Assembly (NCBI GenBank): GCA_018105865.1
Contig: CM030862.1
Location: 3,539,462-3,603,461 of the forward strand
Source of the DNA: Metaphire vulgaris
Taxonomy: Eukaryota; Annelida; Clitellata; Crassiclitellata; Megascolecidae
Direction: 5' to 3'
DNA length: 64,000 bases
A program made the position numbers and the translations under genes. Below the pieces are notes generated by a model that saw only the letters and a program-made list of their open reading frames with translations, had not been told where the DNA came from and did no database searches. Positions 22,801-34,600 of the stretch are shown one piece after another (the stretch's first letter is position 1; the number at the start of each line of letters is the position of its first letter).

Positions 22801-22964
22801 AATTTAAATGATTTCCAGTTATGCTTTTCTGATGTACTGCATAGAAATTGCATCGGTTGAAATTCGCCACATGGTCACGTGAGCTTCGGAAAGGATGCTG
22901 GCTTCTTTTTTTGCCAGTCATCTGATTCCAATAAACGGATTTGATTTGATTTGATTTGACTTAG

Positions 22965-24648
22965 AGGACCGGAAATCCAATCCGCCGTTCGCGAAGAGGT
23001 TGAACGCTCCGATGGGCGGACACCCAGCCACGCCAGCAGAGCGCAAACCCTGTCCTACGGCCTGACGCAAGAGTTACCGGTGGCCGCGATCTACGACGAC
23101 GACGAACCGTTCGCATCATCCGACTGCGACCTGCCTCCCCTCAAGTGGTGCCGTTCCTTTCAGGACGACGTGCCGTCCGACGAATGCGCCGAATACCTGA
23201 CCTCGCCCCTGCCCTGCAAGTTCTCCGACTACGGACCGCCTCCGACCTGCGCCCTCGACTACGACACGTGCGGCGGACTCAGTTCGTTCGGTCGACTCTT
23301 CGGCAGTCGGGCGCGCGTCTGCTTCGAGGACGACTGCGGAATCCGCAGGAATCGAACCCACGCGACCGTCTGTCGGCCTTATCATCGGGCCGAGCAGCTG
23401 TGTCCGTCGTGGGGATCGTGCGACTTTCCGCTAGTTCCTCTGGCCCCAGTTCGTTGTTCGAGACCGCTGGTACCGCGGGTCTGTCCGCCGCCCTGTCCAC
23501 TCATCTGCTGCGAACCGCCAAAGGAGAAGGAAGTAGAAAGAGGGCCGATCTTAGTCGATCAATCGACACAGCTGTCCGAGGACCGAGTGAGCACTCCACC
23601 CCCGAGGGACGCGTTGCCTTTGGTTAACTATCCCGTGAGCACTGCGACTCAGACTCCTGTTCCCGAAAGCGACGTTACTCCGATTCCCCAGACGGCGATC
23701 GTGGACATCCCAGAAAACCCTAAGCCGAAGGTAGTGGAAGAAATAGAAGAAAGAAGAAGAAGAAGAAGAAACAGAAGGAATTTGCGATCCCTCCGAGCTA
23801 CTAGCCAACCTCCCACCCTGCGATCCGTGCGATCCGTGCAATCCCTGCAATCCGTGCAATCCCTGCAATCCGTGCAATCCCTTCAGTCCGTGCAATCCCT
23901 GCAATCCGTGCAATCCGTGTTGTTCTTTCCGTGTTTGTCGCTGCGATCCGTGCTGCCGCCGCCGCCGCCGCCGCCTCGGAAGCACCTCGGACCCTCGGTG
24001 CGGCACCCGATGCGTCGTCCCGTCCGTCGGCACTTCCGTCACGCAGATCGTCTCGCGCTGGAAGAGACGACGAGACCGGCTCCAGTACGACGACCGCCGA
24101 CACAGTCCTCCTCCTCCTCTTCCTCCTCCTCCTCCTCCTCCGAGAAGAGGCGCCGTGGACACTTGGATCCGATCGTTGAATTCGAAGGCTCTCGATTTCG
24201 ACAGCCGCTCCTACTGTCCTCCTCCTCCTCCTCCTTCCTTCTGTCCCCCCTCTCCCGTCGATCTCTGCCGATCGGCCGTCGAGACGAACCGGACGATCTA
24301 CTGCCCGGCGGCGGCGGCGGCGAAGCGGTGCTCCTGCGACGCCTTCGACAACGGAGACGACGACGACGACGGCAGCTGCTGCTGTTGGCGCTCGGTCGAC
24401 TCGACCTTCGAAAACGACGACCTATTTGACAGCAGCGCCATCTTCCCCACCGTTACGTCCGTGCGATTCGAGGCGCAGATCCGCAGCTGCCGGCGCCGAC
24501 GGGGCACCCGCGGTGGTGGGTCCGGTCACTCGGAGCGGATCGATTCGATGCTGCGCTTTCTCATGCAACCGGCGGTCTCGTCCGGTCACGGTCTGGACGA
24601 AGGAGACCGCAACGATGCTTCTCGTCCTTCTCCTCTTCTTCTTCCTCC

Positions 24649-24681
<33 letters not shown>

Positions 24682-24817
24682 GCCTCCTACTCTTCAAAAG
24701 AACGTGTTCCCGATAGACGAAAACCTGGAGAAACTCTACATCGAAGAGCTGATGTCGACGATCCGGTCGACAACGGAACGATTCGCTAGGAACTTACTGG
24801 CTCACGGTAAAGTATAG
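22965..24817 (+). CDS. Unrecognised Cys/Pro/Asp-rich protein with a Cys-Asn-Pro tandem repeat (frameshifted)
   Basis: A T-rich acceptor-like TTGACTTAG precedes an open frame that runs through [20 protein letters not shown] and on to [11 protein letters not shown] near 23751. There a GAA/AGA run changes frame by one base. In the next frame the protein continues with an acidic run, then [13 protein letters not shown] and about eleven C-(N/D)-P units (23820-23935). Next come a poly-Arg patch, proline-rich linkers (around 24105-24140 and 24620-24690) and a C-terminus with [20 protein letters not shown], stop at 24815-24817. Total is about 615 residues. The triplet repeat resembles the C-terminal CNP repeat of mammalian sperm-tail ODF1, but low-complexity similarity is not proof of homology. 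The start codon is not certain: no ATG opens the first frame near the start, so an upstream exon is likely. Confidence 0.55.
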
Positions 24818-25371
24818 GGACTAGTCCGGTGGCGCTATAGAAGCGATCCTACAACAGAATTTGACCACCTGCTCAATTAATGGAAGAATGTGATAAACAA
24901 TTAATTACAGCGTATATGCGAAATGACGCTATGGCCAAGATACCGTTAAAAATAGCTACAGTCAAAAAAAGTCTGTTAAATATATTTAATATGATTATAA
25001 GTCTCTCTGATTCTCTTCGATTCTTTCAATCGCTCCAGTGTACGTGGTAGAGGGGGAAAATTCCTGATTATTACTTACTGACTCACTCCTGCCCCCACCC
25101 CACTGATCCACTCTATAGACCACATACCACGGGCCTCACGAAGTAGTTTCCTGTTGTCATTAACTTACTTAACTAACTTATTTGGCATAATAAATGAATA
25201 TACATTCTTTTATCCACTGGTCTGATTCCCCACACCCTTACTGGTCTGGCTCTCAAATACCACCCTCGAGGGTTCAATTGAATAGATCCTCTACCCTCGA
25301 GCATCGTTTCAAAACTCGTCACTTTTGTGCATTCTCCTAAGCAGGGTTAATTCTAGGATTATACCGATGGA
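24818..25371. other. 3' flank with LINE-tail-like repeat
   Basis: Positions 25060-25215 (ACTTACTGACTCACTCCTGC, then ACTTACTTAACTAACTTATT) are shared with 39478-39615 and partly 20150-20215. I see nothing coding. Confidence 0.45.
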
Positions 25372-25500
25372 AGATGGCAGAGTGGGTTACGTGCTGGAGC
25401 GTCAGGCTGACGGAGCGGGTTCAAGCCCCGTTAGTGCCCCTAGTGGATTTCACACAGGCAGTAATGCCTCCTAAGCCACTTTAAATCTTGCTAAGTTAAG
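25372..25500 (+). mobile_element. tRNA-derived SINE, family B, copy 2
   Basis: A-box TGGCAGAGTGGG and B-box GGTTCAAGCCC have correct spacing, and the body ends CACACAGGCAGTAATGCCTC, as in 2405-2560. Confidence 0.8.
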
Positions 25501-25690
25501 ATTATCAATTTGGGGGTGTTCGTATTTTCTGGGGGTGCCCTGCCGAAAAAGTCTGACAAGCAAAAAGGGTCGTCCGGCTCTCAGATTCGGGGGTGTTGGG
25601 GGTGTCGGTCTCATATGGGGGTGTTGGGGAGTGTTAGGGGGGGTGTAAAATATCTCTGCTCCTAAGTCTGAACCAACTAATACCTGACTG
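25501..25690. mobile_element. Decayed MITE with GCTTGTCA module
   Basis: GACAAGCAAAAAGGGTCGTC at about 25555, between G-rich GGGGGTGTTGGGG stretches like those at 6430-6620. Confidence 0.5.
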
Positions 25691-25767
25691 ACTGCAAATC
25701 AACCTTGAACTAACACGGACTTGCTCTCTTAAATTCCTACTGTGCACGATTTCATTTTCAGACTGCA

Positions 25768-26170
25768 GTCAGTGGCGTAGCGTGGGGCCTTAGCGGGGTG
25801 GGGTGATTGCCCCGGGTGCAATATTCAATGTCATTGTGGGGATCAAAATGTCAGGTGACAACTGAAAAAACCAGGCGGCGTAATAATAAATCATAAAATA
25901 TATCCTGAACTATGTCATACAATATATCCTAAACTATGTCATACAATATATCCTAAACTATGTCATACAATATATCCTAAACTATGTCATTCAATATATC
26001 CTGAAATATGTCGTGTATGTCATTCACAAACAACAAAGAACTGTAAGTATACTTCTGCCTGAGGAACAGATGTCACCCAAGACAAAAAACAACAAAAGCA
26101 GGGCACTGCGCGGTGAGATTCGGCATTGCCCCTGGGCAGAGTAGTCACGCGCAGCTTAGGACATTGGTCC
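25768..26170. mobile_element. MITE-like element containing a 26-bp minisatellite
   Basis: It begins CAGTGGCGTAGCGTGGGG. Positions 25897-26010 are four to five copies of AATATATCCTAAACTATGTC-ATACA. Confidence 0.65.
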
Positions 26171-27630
26171 CCTAGAAAGTTTGTAAATTGGTGATGATCT
26201 TTTTTTTCTTGTCAGCGTCTCAGCAAGCAATGCCTTCTAAGCTTAACACATCAGGGCTGTTGGTGCTTGGCCTTGTGCTTAGACTTGTACTGTGCTTAAG
26301 TACCAAAAAGCCCCTGAGCATTTGCACCCTTCTCTGCCCCCCTCTCTGCGACCCTGATTGCATAGTGAGAAATGCGACACGAAGACGGTTTTTCGCTTGC
26401 CACGACATTTTGGCCGCAAGTTAAAGGCGCAACGGCCCGCTCTGTCGCTGGCAATCCATGCTACTCCGCTGCCTAAAGCCGACTAACGCCTCAGCTCATA
26501 ATGGTGGTTGTAAAGACATTTCACGGCTGAGCACTCTTAAAGGTCTTGAGGTCGAGCCAAGGTCCAAAGTCTTACAAGTTGCGAAGCTTAAAGCATCATA
26601 TTTTATGTTGAAGTTCGGCCTATGTTTGTACGCACTCAACAGTAAGCTACAAAACCTATCTCTCGACAACAGGATATATATGCTATAGTATATTGACCGT
26701 TAGCGTAGAGCCGTAGACGGTAGACAGAATGGAGCACGTGTACAGAGGAGCAGAGCCGCTTATTCGGGGACTATAGACTAGCTTTGAGATTTGTACAAAA
26801 CCGATGAGAAGAACATTTTATCGAACGTGGGTGTCGAGCGATTGCCGATAAGTTGTCATGTCATACAGCCTGCAAAATTGCTCAAAATTTCAAGATTTTA
26901 ACCTAATATCACCCCAAATTTTTGCGACGGGGGGGAGGGGCGGAGGCCGACGACGCTCCCCCAAAACCTCAGGTCGGATCAGATCAAGTTTACCTGTGCA
27001 AGTGATTCACCCCCTCTCCCGATTCTGCAACCATGACTACAGTAGACCACTTGTTAACAAATGCCGACTCTACAAACGTAAATGCTTGGTTGCTTGTAGC
27101 CTGCAAGAAGCATGGATTGTGTGTAGGGCTCTTCAAGGACGCAAACGGTTCAAATGGCGACGCCACGATATGTGTTATATAATGCGCCAGGCCACGCGCC
27201 GCCTTAAACGTGCTTCCGATACTCGACCTGGGCCAGACAGAGACACGGTTAGCTAGTCAGTCAGGCATGTGTTTGAAGTAGGAAGTACTTGTTCGATAAA
27301 TTAAAAGGCGTTAGAGTAGGGGGCTATGTCTGCATGCATGCCAGCATGCATGCCCGGCCGCGCATAGCCTTTACGTAATGATATTCAAACGGCGTTTCAC
27401 GTCTGCTAAAGAGGCGTTGCTTAACAGGTGTTCGTGAATTTCGCACTGTGAGTCGGCCTAGCACGTGCCTAGGCCTGTATATGGCAGCGATTTTCAATTA
27501 TTGAGAATTTGACGCGTTTAATCGTAAGAAATGGAACAATGACGTCGTACTAGAACCAGCTACTGTATATACACTTTTCACTCTCACGACATTTCATGGA
27601 AGGCTTCAGTTGTTTCTAAGTAACTGGAGT
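26171..27630. other. Upstream region of the adaptor gene
   Basis: No exon recognised. There is a module-like GATGATCTTTTTTTTCTTGT at 26193 and a palindrome GCATGCATGCCAGCATGCAT near 27333. An interrupted direct repeat (TTGTTTCTAAGTAACTGGAG at 27610, TTGTTTCTAAGTAGCTGGAG at 27876) flanks the MITE at 27631. Confidence 0.4.
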
Positions 27631-27824
27631 CAGAGGCGTAGCGACGGGAGGTATATCGGTATACTGTATATACCTCATAAAATCAGTCTACCTTAAAGTT
27701 TTTTATGTGATTTACATGTGGTTAAATGTGGTTTATATGGTTTATGCGGTTTATAGTTAAGATTTATACCCATGCACCCAAACTATTTTTACCCTCCCAA
27801 ATCAAATTCCTGGCTACGCCCCTG
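27631..27824. mobile_element. MITE, CAGRGGCGTAGC family, copy 1
   Basis: CAGAGGCGTAGCGACGGG to CCTGGCTACGCCCCTG, flanked by perfect 8-bp repeats ACTGGAGT. It lies 124 bases upstream of the adaptor start codon. Confidence 0.93.
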
Positions 27825-27947
27825 ACTGGAGTTAACTATCGGCGGGACATTTTTCATCCACGGTTCTTTTCCCAGTTGTTTCTAAGTAGCTGGAGTTATC
27901 AGCGATTGCGAAACTGCAGATGCTGAGGGAGGAATAATTTTAAGAAG

Positions 27948-28433
27948 ATGAACGACGTCGTCTGTTTCGTGCTCAACAAAGACGCGGATCTTTGGCCAAC
28001 GTACATTCAGACGCTCTTCGAAAACGCCTCAAGTCAAAAGATACGGACAGAGTTCGACACGGTGCTATTCCGGTCGAAGAGCATCAACTCTAAATCGCCG
28101 GCCGCACTGACCGTGGTCTTCGCCTCCCACGGCCATCTGGAACTGCTCCGGGAAAACACCGGTTTCAATTACAGGACGTTCGTGACTGACCAGGGAAATG
28201 CGATCCTGTTCCTACTGGGAGTGGACGAAGACGATCTGAACGTTCGCGGAGCCGATCAACAGCCGATCTCCAGCAGGTTTTCCAACTTCTCCGCCTGGAA
28301 GAAGTTCGACCACGAGCATCCGGTGGAAATGGTCCGGTTCATCGAGCATCACCTGAAGTCGATCAAGAACAAAAAGCCTCTTCCGTCGCAGCCGAGAAGT
28401 TTCAAACTGGTTCCGAATGTTGCCAGGTGTGAA
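27948..28433 (+). CDS. PIK3AP1/BANK1-like: Adaptor exon 1 (TIR-like domain, start)
   Basis: ATG at 27948 in AAGAAGATGA context. 162 codons, donor GAA|GTAAGT. It encodes the TIR-like fold and the start of the DBB region (SFKLVPNVARCE). Confidence 0.92.
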
Positions 28434-29060
28434 GTAAGTATCGATATCCGCATAGTCGCATACCTGACATAGGCCTATATATATATATATATATATACAC
28501 TAGAAAGATGCTCGCTTCGCTCGCGCTCGCTTCGCTCGCAGTGCAGGATAAATACTAATCCAATACCTATTCCTAATACCCAATCATTGAATTCATGCTG
28601 AACAACATTTCAATGATCGCCACCTAGCCAAGCTCTGCGCCACGTAATAATCAGGCCTATGTACGTTAAAATCACGCAACTGTGACCATTTGTGACGCTG
28701 TACACGTATTTTTGTGTACGTTAAAATTGCGCATCTTCCTCAAACTACGCCCACCAACGCATCGCGACGTTGTACACATTATGACGTTGCAATGAACAAT
28801 TGAACGTACACTTCGTCAAACGCTTCTTCGACTAAACCGTTTGGTTACCAATAGCAACGTCGTCTTCGAACATCGTCCACCAACGCATCGCGACGTAAGG
28901 ACTAAACGGTCTAAACCGTCTACCAATAGTCAACGCTCGCCCACCAACGCATCGCGATGTAAGGACTAAACGGTCTAAACCGTCTACCAATAGTCAACCA
29001 ATCAGAACGCTTGAAGGTAACAGACAGAGAGACATACAGATAAGGATCTTAATATTATAG

Positions 29061-29121
<61 letters not shown>

Positions 29122-29986
29122 GCAAATGATCCACTTCTTACAATTTTCCCATCAGTTTAGATTACGGCTTATATTAACAGCGACTTCATTTAATAGTTCA
29201 TGGTTGAGCTTGATTGTGAACAGTTTCAAGATCTAGCAAATCGAATGGATATAGGAGGAACATGTCTGACATTCAGCGCAAACTGCAAACCGCAATTTAG
29301 GCTAATGAATATGTTGAAGAACAAGAGAAGGAATCAATTAGAACAGGGTCTCCCAAATATTTTGAAACTGCGGCCCACTTCAGCGGTTGTGCAAGGTGTT
29401 GCGACGCTAATAATAGCATGTAATATTTTTAACGTGTGTTCCGCCATCTGGCGAACGTTGGCTAAAAGGACTATTCTGTGTTTTGAATAAACGGCAAAAC
29501 AAAAGCATGATTCGATTCGAATGAAAATATGGCAAATGAATTAGACAGAATTATTCATAACTTTGCCAAATAAGACAAAGTGAGAGAAATAGATATTGAA
29601 ATTTCTTCAAAACTGTCTTCTTTAAACTTTAGCAAGGAACACACCTTTATTACGCGTCTTAAAAATCCTATGAGTATGGCAAAATCGCTTAACCGCTAGG
29701 TTGCAATTTTATATTGATGTAGGGACTTCCGATTGTTAGTGAAGTTTCAGAGCAAAATGATCGGATACGCTTTCCTGGCGTTAGTGCGAATTAAGATTAA
29801 TTTTAAAAAGTACTATAGGCCAGGGATTCCTAAACTTTTTGGAACTGTGCGACTCACTTCAGTGGTTTTGTAACATGCCGCGACCCTGCAAACTTATTGT
29901 CAAATAAAATTGGATAATACACTAATCATTTTAATATAAACCGTAATCTAAACTGATGGGAAAATTGTAAGAAGTGGATCATTTGC

Positions 29987-30038
<52 letters not shown>

Positions 30039-31654
30039 CTATAATATTAAGATCCTTATCTGTATGTCTCTCTGTCTGATACCTTCAAGCGTTCTGATTG
30101 GTTGACTATTGGTAGACGGCTTAGACCATTTAGTCCTTACGTTGCGATGCGTTGGTAGACGATGTTCGAAGACGACGTTGCTATTGGTAACCAAACGGTT
30201 TAGTCGAAGAAGCGTTTGACGAAGTGTACGTTCAATTGTTCATTGCAACGTCATAATGTGTACAACGTCGCGATGCGTTGGTGGGCGTAGTTTGAGGAAG
30301 ACGTGTACAGCGTCACAAATGGTCACAGTTGCGTGATTTTAACGTACATAGGCCTAATTATTACGTGGCGCAGAGCTTGGCTAGGTGGCGATCATTGAAA
30401 TGTTGTTCAGCATGAATTCAATGATTGGGTATTAGGTATAGGTATTGGATTAGTATTTATCCTGCACTGAGAGCGAAGCGAGCGCGAGCGAAGCGAGCAT
30501 CTTTATAGTAATAATAATAATAATAATAATAATGTGATTTTAAATGGTTTAAGGAGGCTAAGTAGGCCTGTGTGAAAACCACTGATGTAACCATCTGCAT
30601 TCAATAACCTAGTTTATCGAGATAGCCTTTGAATCCGTTCACTGTTTCAACTGTCACTCCCACCTCGTCCAAACTGTTCCATTTGTCCACAACCCTTGCA
30701 CGAAAAAAATTTCTTTCTTTGACCAACCCTCTGCTTAAACAATTTGCATTTGTGGCCTCTTGTGCTGCTATCGTGTGCCAATGTAAAGAATCGATCGTAT
30801 GGCATATCTACTTTCCCAGTCATTATTTTGTATGTTTTTATCAAATCCCCCATTAAGGCATAAACGCCCCTTTGTAAATCCGTGCTGACTATCTTTAACA
30901 ATTTTATGCTTTAACAAATGCCTCAACTCTTTAACAATTTTATGCATAGTCAATAACAGTGTTCTGAGATGCATTAACTTGTTTGAAAATAAGTCATGTT
31001 GATTTCGGACAAATTCTCGGCGCGCACAGAAGTTGACTTTCTATGTACAATTTGTGCACACAAGAAATTTCATGCGCACACAGACTGCAAAAAATTAGAG
31101 GGAACATTGAGCAGAAGGTCGCGGGTTCGATTTCCGCAGGAGCCCTAAGGTCAACTCAGCCTTACTCGCTAGATGGCGGCGGTAAACTGAAGAGCCGCGT
31201 TAAGCTGCGAGGTAAAACGTGGGTCTGAGGAAAGTAATGGCCAATTTGTCAACAACTGTAAAGCTTTCAGTGACCCCCTATACTCCTATAGGCCTATAAT
31301 TATGTCGAAAACTCTTGACTCACCCCTAAGATCAGTGCCGCGACGTTTATTACTAACTTAAAAACGCATTTATTTAAGCTCAGTTACGAGTAATTATTGT
31401 CAAAGCCAGTGGCGGCGCCACGGGGGGGCAGGGGGGCCGTGCCCCCCCTATTGAGTGCCTGCCCCCCCAGTGGCCCCCCAGTTGGGACCCTATGCTTAAT
31501 GCTACATACATTAAACAACAAATGGTTGGCCCCCTCTGATTAGAAGTTGCCACCCCAATGGCCCCCCACTTGTCAAATCCTAGAGCCGCCGCTGGTCAAA
31601 GCACCCTTGTTTTGTGCTCTTAGTTCATTTACCGCGCTATAGAAAATTGTCTGA

Positions 31655-31694
<40 letters not shown>

Positions 31695-34600
31695 GGGTAA
31701 TATTTTAAAAAAATGCATTGGGCCATCTGGCGAACGTTGGTTGAAAGGAATCTTCTGAGTTTTGAACAAACGGCAAAACAAAATCTTTGATTCAATTCGA
31801 ATGAAAACGTGGCAAATATATTATTTAGAATTATTCATATTTTGCCAAATAAGACGAAAAGAGAGGAATAGATATTGCAATTTCTTGAAGTTATCTTTTT
31901 TTAAACTTGTCCAGGAACCTACCTTAATTACGCGTCTTAAAACTCCTATGAGTATGGCAAAATCGCTTAACCGCTAGATCAAACATTCATAGTGGAAGAG
32001 CCTCCCTATTGTTAGTGGAGTTTCAGAGCAAAATGGTCGGAATACGCTTTCCTTGAGTTATTGCCAAATAAGATTAATTTTTAAAAAGTACTATAGGCCA
32101 AGGTTTCCCAAACTTCTTGGAACTGTGCGACTCACTTCAGAGGCTTTGTAACATGCCGTGACCCTGCAACTTATTGTCGACTAAAATTGCATGAAAATTT
32201 CATAAAACACTAATCATTTTTATGTGACTGTGTACGGATGATTGCATGCATATACATTTCTTAAGACCTAAGTATACTTGCAAGAGCAAGGTATATAGAG
32301 TTTGCGCCCCTCCAGCACTTTTTCATCCAAGTTAACGCCAATGCATGTGTTTATATTCTAAACTGGTAGGAACTTTGTAAAAAGTGGATAATTGACCGAC
32401 AAGAGTGTTGTTCTGAGACGTATTAACTTTTTAGCAAATAAGTAATGTCGATTACGGACAAATTCTGGGCGCGCACAAAAGCTGACTTTCCATGTAAAAT
32501 TTTGCACACAAGAAATTTCAGGCACACACACTAAAAAAATTAGGGGAACATTGCTAAGACTTTCCATGTTAGAAAATGAATTTTAAATCTAATTTCGCGC
32601 TACGACCCACAAGAAATTTCAGGTCGCGACCCACAGTTTGGGAAACACACTAAAAATTTAATGACAAGACATGACCCTAAAAATTTAGGGGAACATTGAC
32701 CTAACTTTCAAAACTTGTGACATTGTGGTATTGGTTAGAAAATGAAACTTTTTAATTTAATTTCGCGCTACCCCGCCACCCACTATTAACTGAGACCTAA
32801 TACCCACTTTTAGGACGCGACCCACAGTTTGGGAAACACACTGATACAGCCTACTGTGCATTTCTTTCTTATTAATGACAAAAGGTATTCGGAAATTTGT
32901 TTTATAGAGTCCCACTGTTATCACCATATTTTTCGATGAGCCACTGACTTCTGCAGCTAAAGTCGAAGCGCTGATAACCGACGACGAATCAGGTCGACTG
33001 ACCATCGTCATTCCAGCCGAATATAAGAATCCGTACAGCTTCACCTGTGTTGCACCAGGTAGGCATATAAATATGTAATCAGGCGAGGGGCCATCCATAA
33101 ATGACGTCACGCGATGTTTGCAGTTTTTTTCAATCCCCTCTTTGTCACACGTCGTCACAAAAAGTCAGACCCCTCAAAATGACGTCATAACGCGTTACGC
33201 CACCCCCGTCATCTTTTCGTCTTTGCAATGTCAAAATTAACGTTTCGTTTGAATATATTCATTCTAATTATTATAGTTGAAACAATATTCAGAAACTTTT
33301 TCAAATTCTCTTTAAAAAAATGAAGTGTATAATAATTATAAGTGTAAAATACGTTCAATGTTGCGATAACATAACATTGCAGCATTACTAAAAATATTTA
33401 GTATTATGTGGCGTCACATTTCTGGAAACCCCTCCCTCATCGTCACAAATGTTTGAACCCCTCTGAGTGCGTGACGTCATTTATGGATGGCCCCGGACTC
33501 CTAGTTTCATTCAGTCGTGTTATCAGAAGTGGAATCTGGATTTTAGTGAGTTCCTCCAGGTGTCTGAAATCCACTTTTAGATTAGTAGCATCTGGAGTTT
33601 TAGTCAACTTTAAGCAGTGTTTTATCCAGACCTATTACGGGAGATTACGCCTACCCCCACTCCCCCAAAAAAACAAACTCAAAATCCACCACCCACCCCA
33701 CCCCCAAATCCCAGCGCTAACACACATTTTTGCATTGAACTGTATCTTCCCCTCCAGCCAAGTCAATTCCCCTTCCCCCAAAGACCTGGAGTCTCGATAA
33801 AACACTGACTTTAAGCACTCGGTCAGCCATTGAGAAATGGCTGAACTGTTGAACTGTTGCAGGTGCACCGAGGCAGGGTCAGCCATTGACCAAATAGCGC
33901 CGCCCCTGCAAGTTAGGCTGAGTTTGACTCAGACTATAGGCCTAAATCTGAAGTAAATATTTCTGGACAATGTGGACATATACTGTAGGCTAACTGTTGC
34001 GTTTATTTCAGAATTTTAGTATCAACATTCAGTCAAGTTAGCAGGGGCGGCGCTGGGTTTTGTTGACTGGGCGAGTCTAATGCAATCTACACAGTCAGGA
34101 CCTGGCTGAAACTACCCCTCACCTCCCGAATCAAAATTTCTCTGCGTATTTGCACGATTTGCTTGGGTGCTCCTGCCCGAGGCAGGGTGGGTCCGTACCA
34201 TGCAGCGGACCACCCCCCTAGCGCCGCCCCTGCAAGTTAGGCTGAGTTTGAAAATGGGGTTTTCATGGAAGTAGGAAGTCATTTTAAAAAATGCCGGTAA
34301 ATATGTACGGTCTCTTCGAAATGCCTATTTATAGTGCAGTTGTGCATAGTTCAGCTGTGACTCTTTAGGTATCGCTTCGTTCGGTAATAAATTATAACAT
34401 AAATTAACAAATACCGGTACACAGTATTTCATTTACTTTAAGATTTGGCGGTTCATCTATCCCCCACTCCATTGACTTGGGATGAAAAGTTGCTGTAGGC
34501 CTGTGTTTCAATCTTAACACCAGTGGCGTAGCCACGAGGGTTGTTTCGGGTTGTTCAAACAACCCCATTTCAAAGAAATATTATACAATTGATGCAAATC

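Larger units (their letters stand above)
28496..30512. repeat. Large inverted repeat in adaptor intron 1
   Basis: The left arm (about 28496-29176) is the reverse complement of the right arm (about 29932-30512). Both outer ends carry the GCTCGCTTCGCTCGC palindrome, both arms contain a TAA/TTA microsatellite, and the inner ends share AAATGATCCACTTCTTACAA. The left arm has an extra tandem copy of a 70-80-bp block (CACCAACGCATCGCGATGTA). Confidence 0.88.

Noticed and set aside
23931..24179. Ala/Leu-rich frame overlapping the Cys-Asn-Pro gene, and the SVQSLQSVQ continuation of the first frame
   Set aside because: Shadow frames of GC-rich triplet repeats. The C-N-P frame keeps the Asp/Cys/Ser composition of the N-terminal part and continues to a natural stop at 24817.
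26858..27256. 132-residue plus-strand ORF upstream of the adaptor gene
   Set aside because: Arg-rich mixed composition, no homology recognised, no splice context, and it overlaps G-rich repeat-like sequence.
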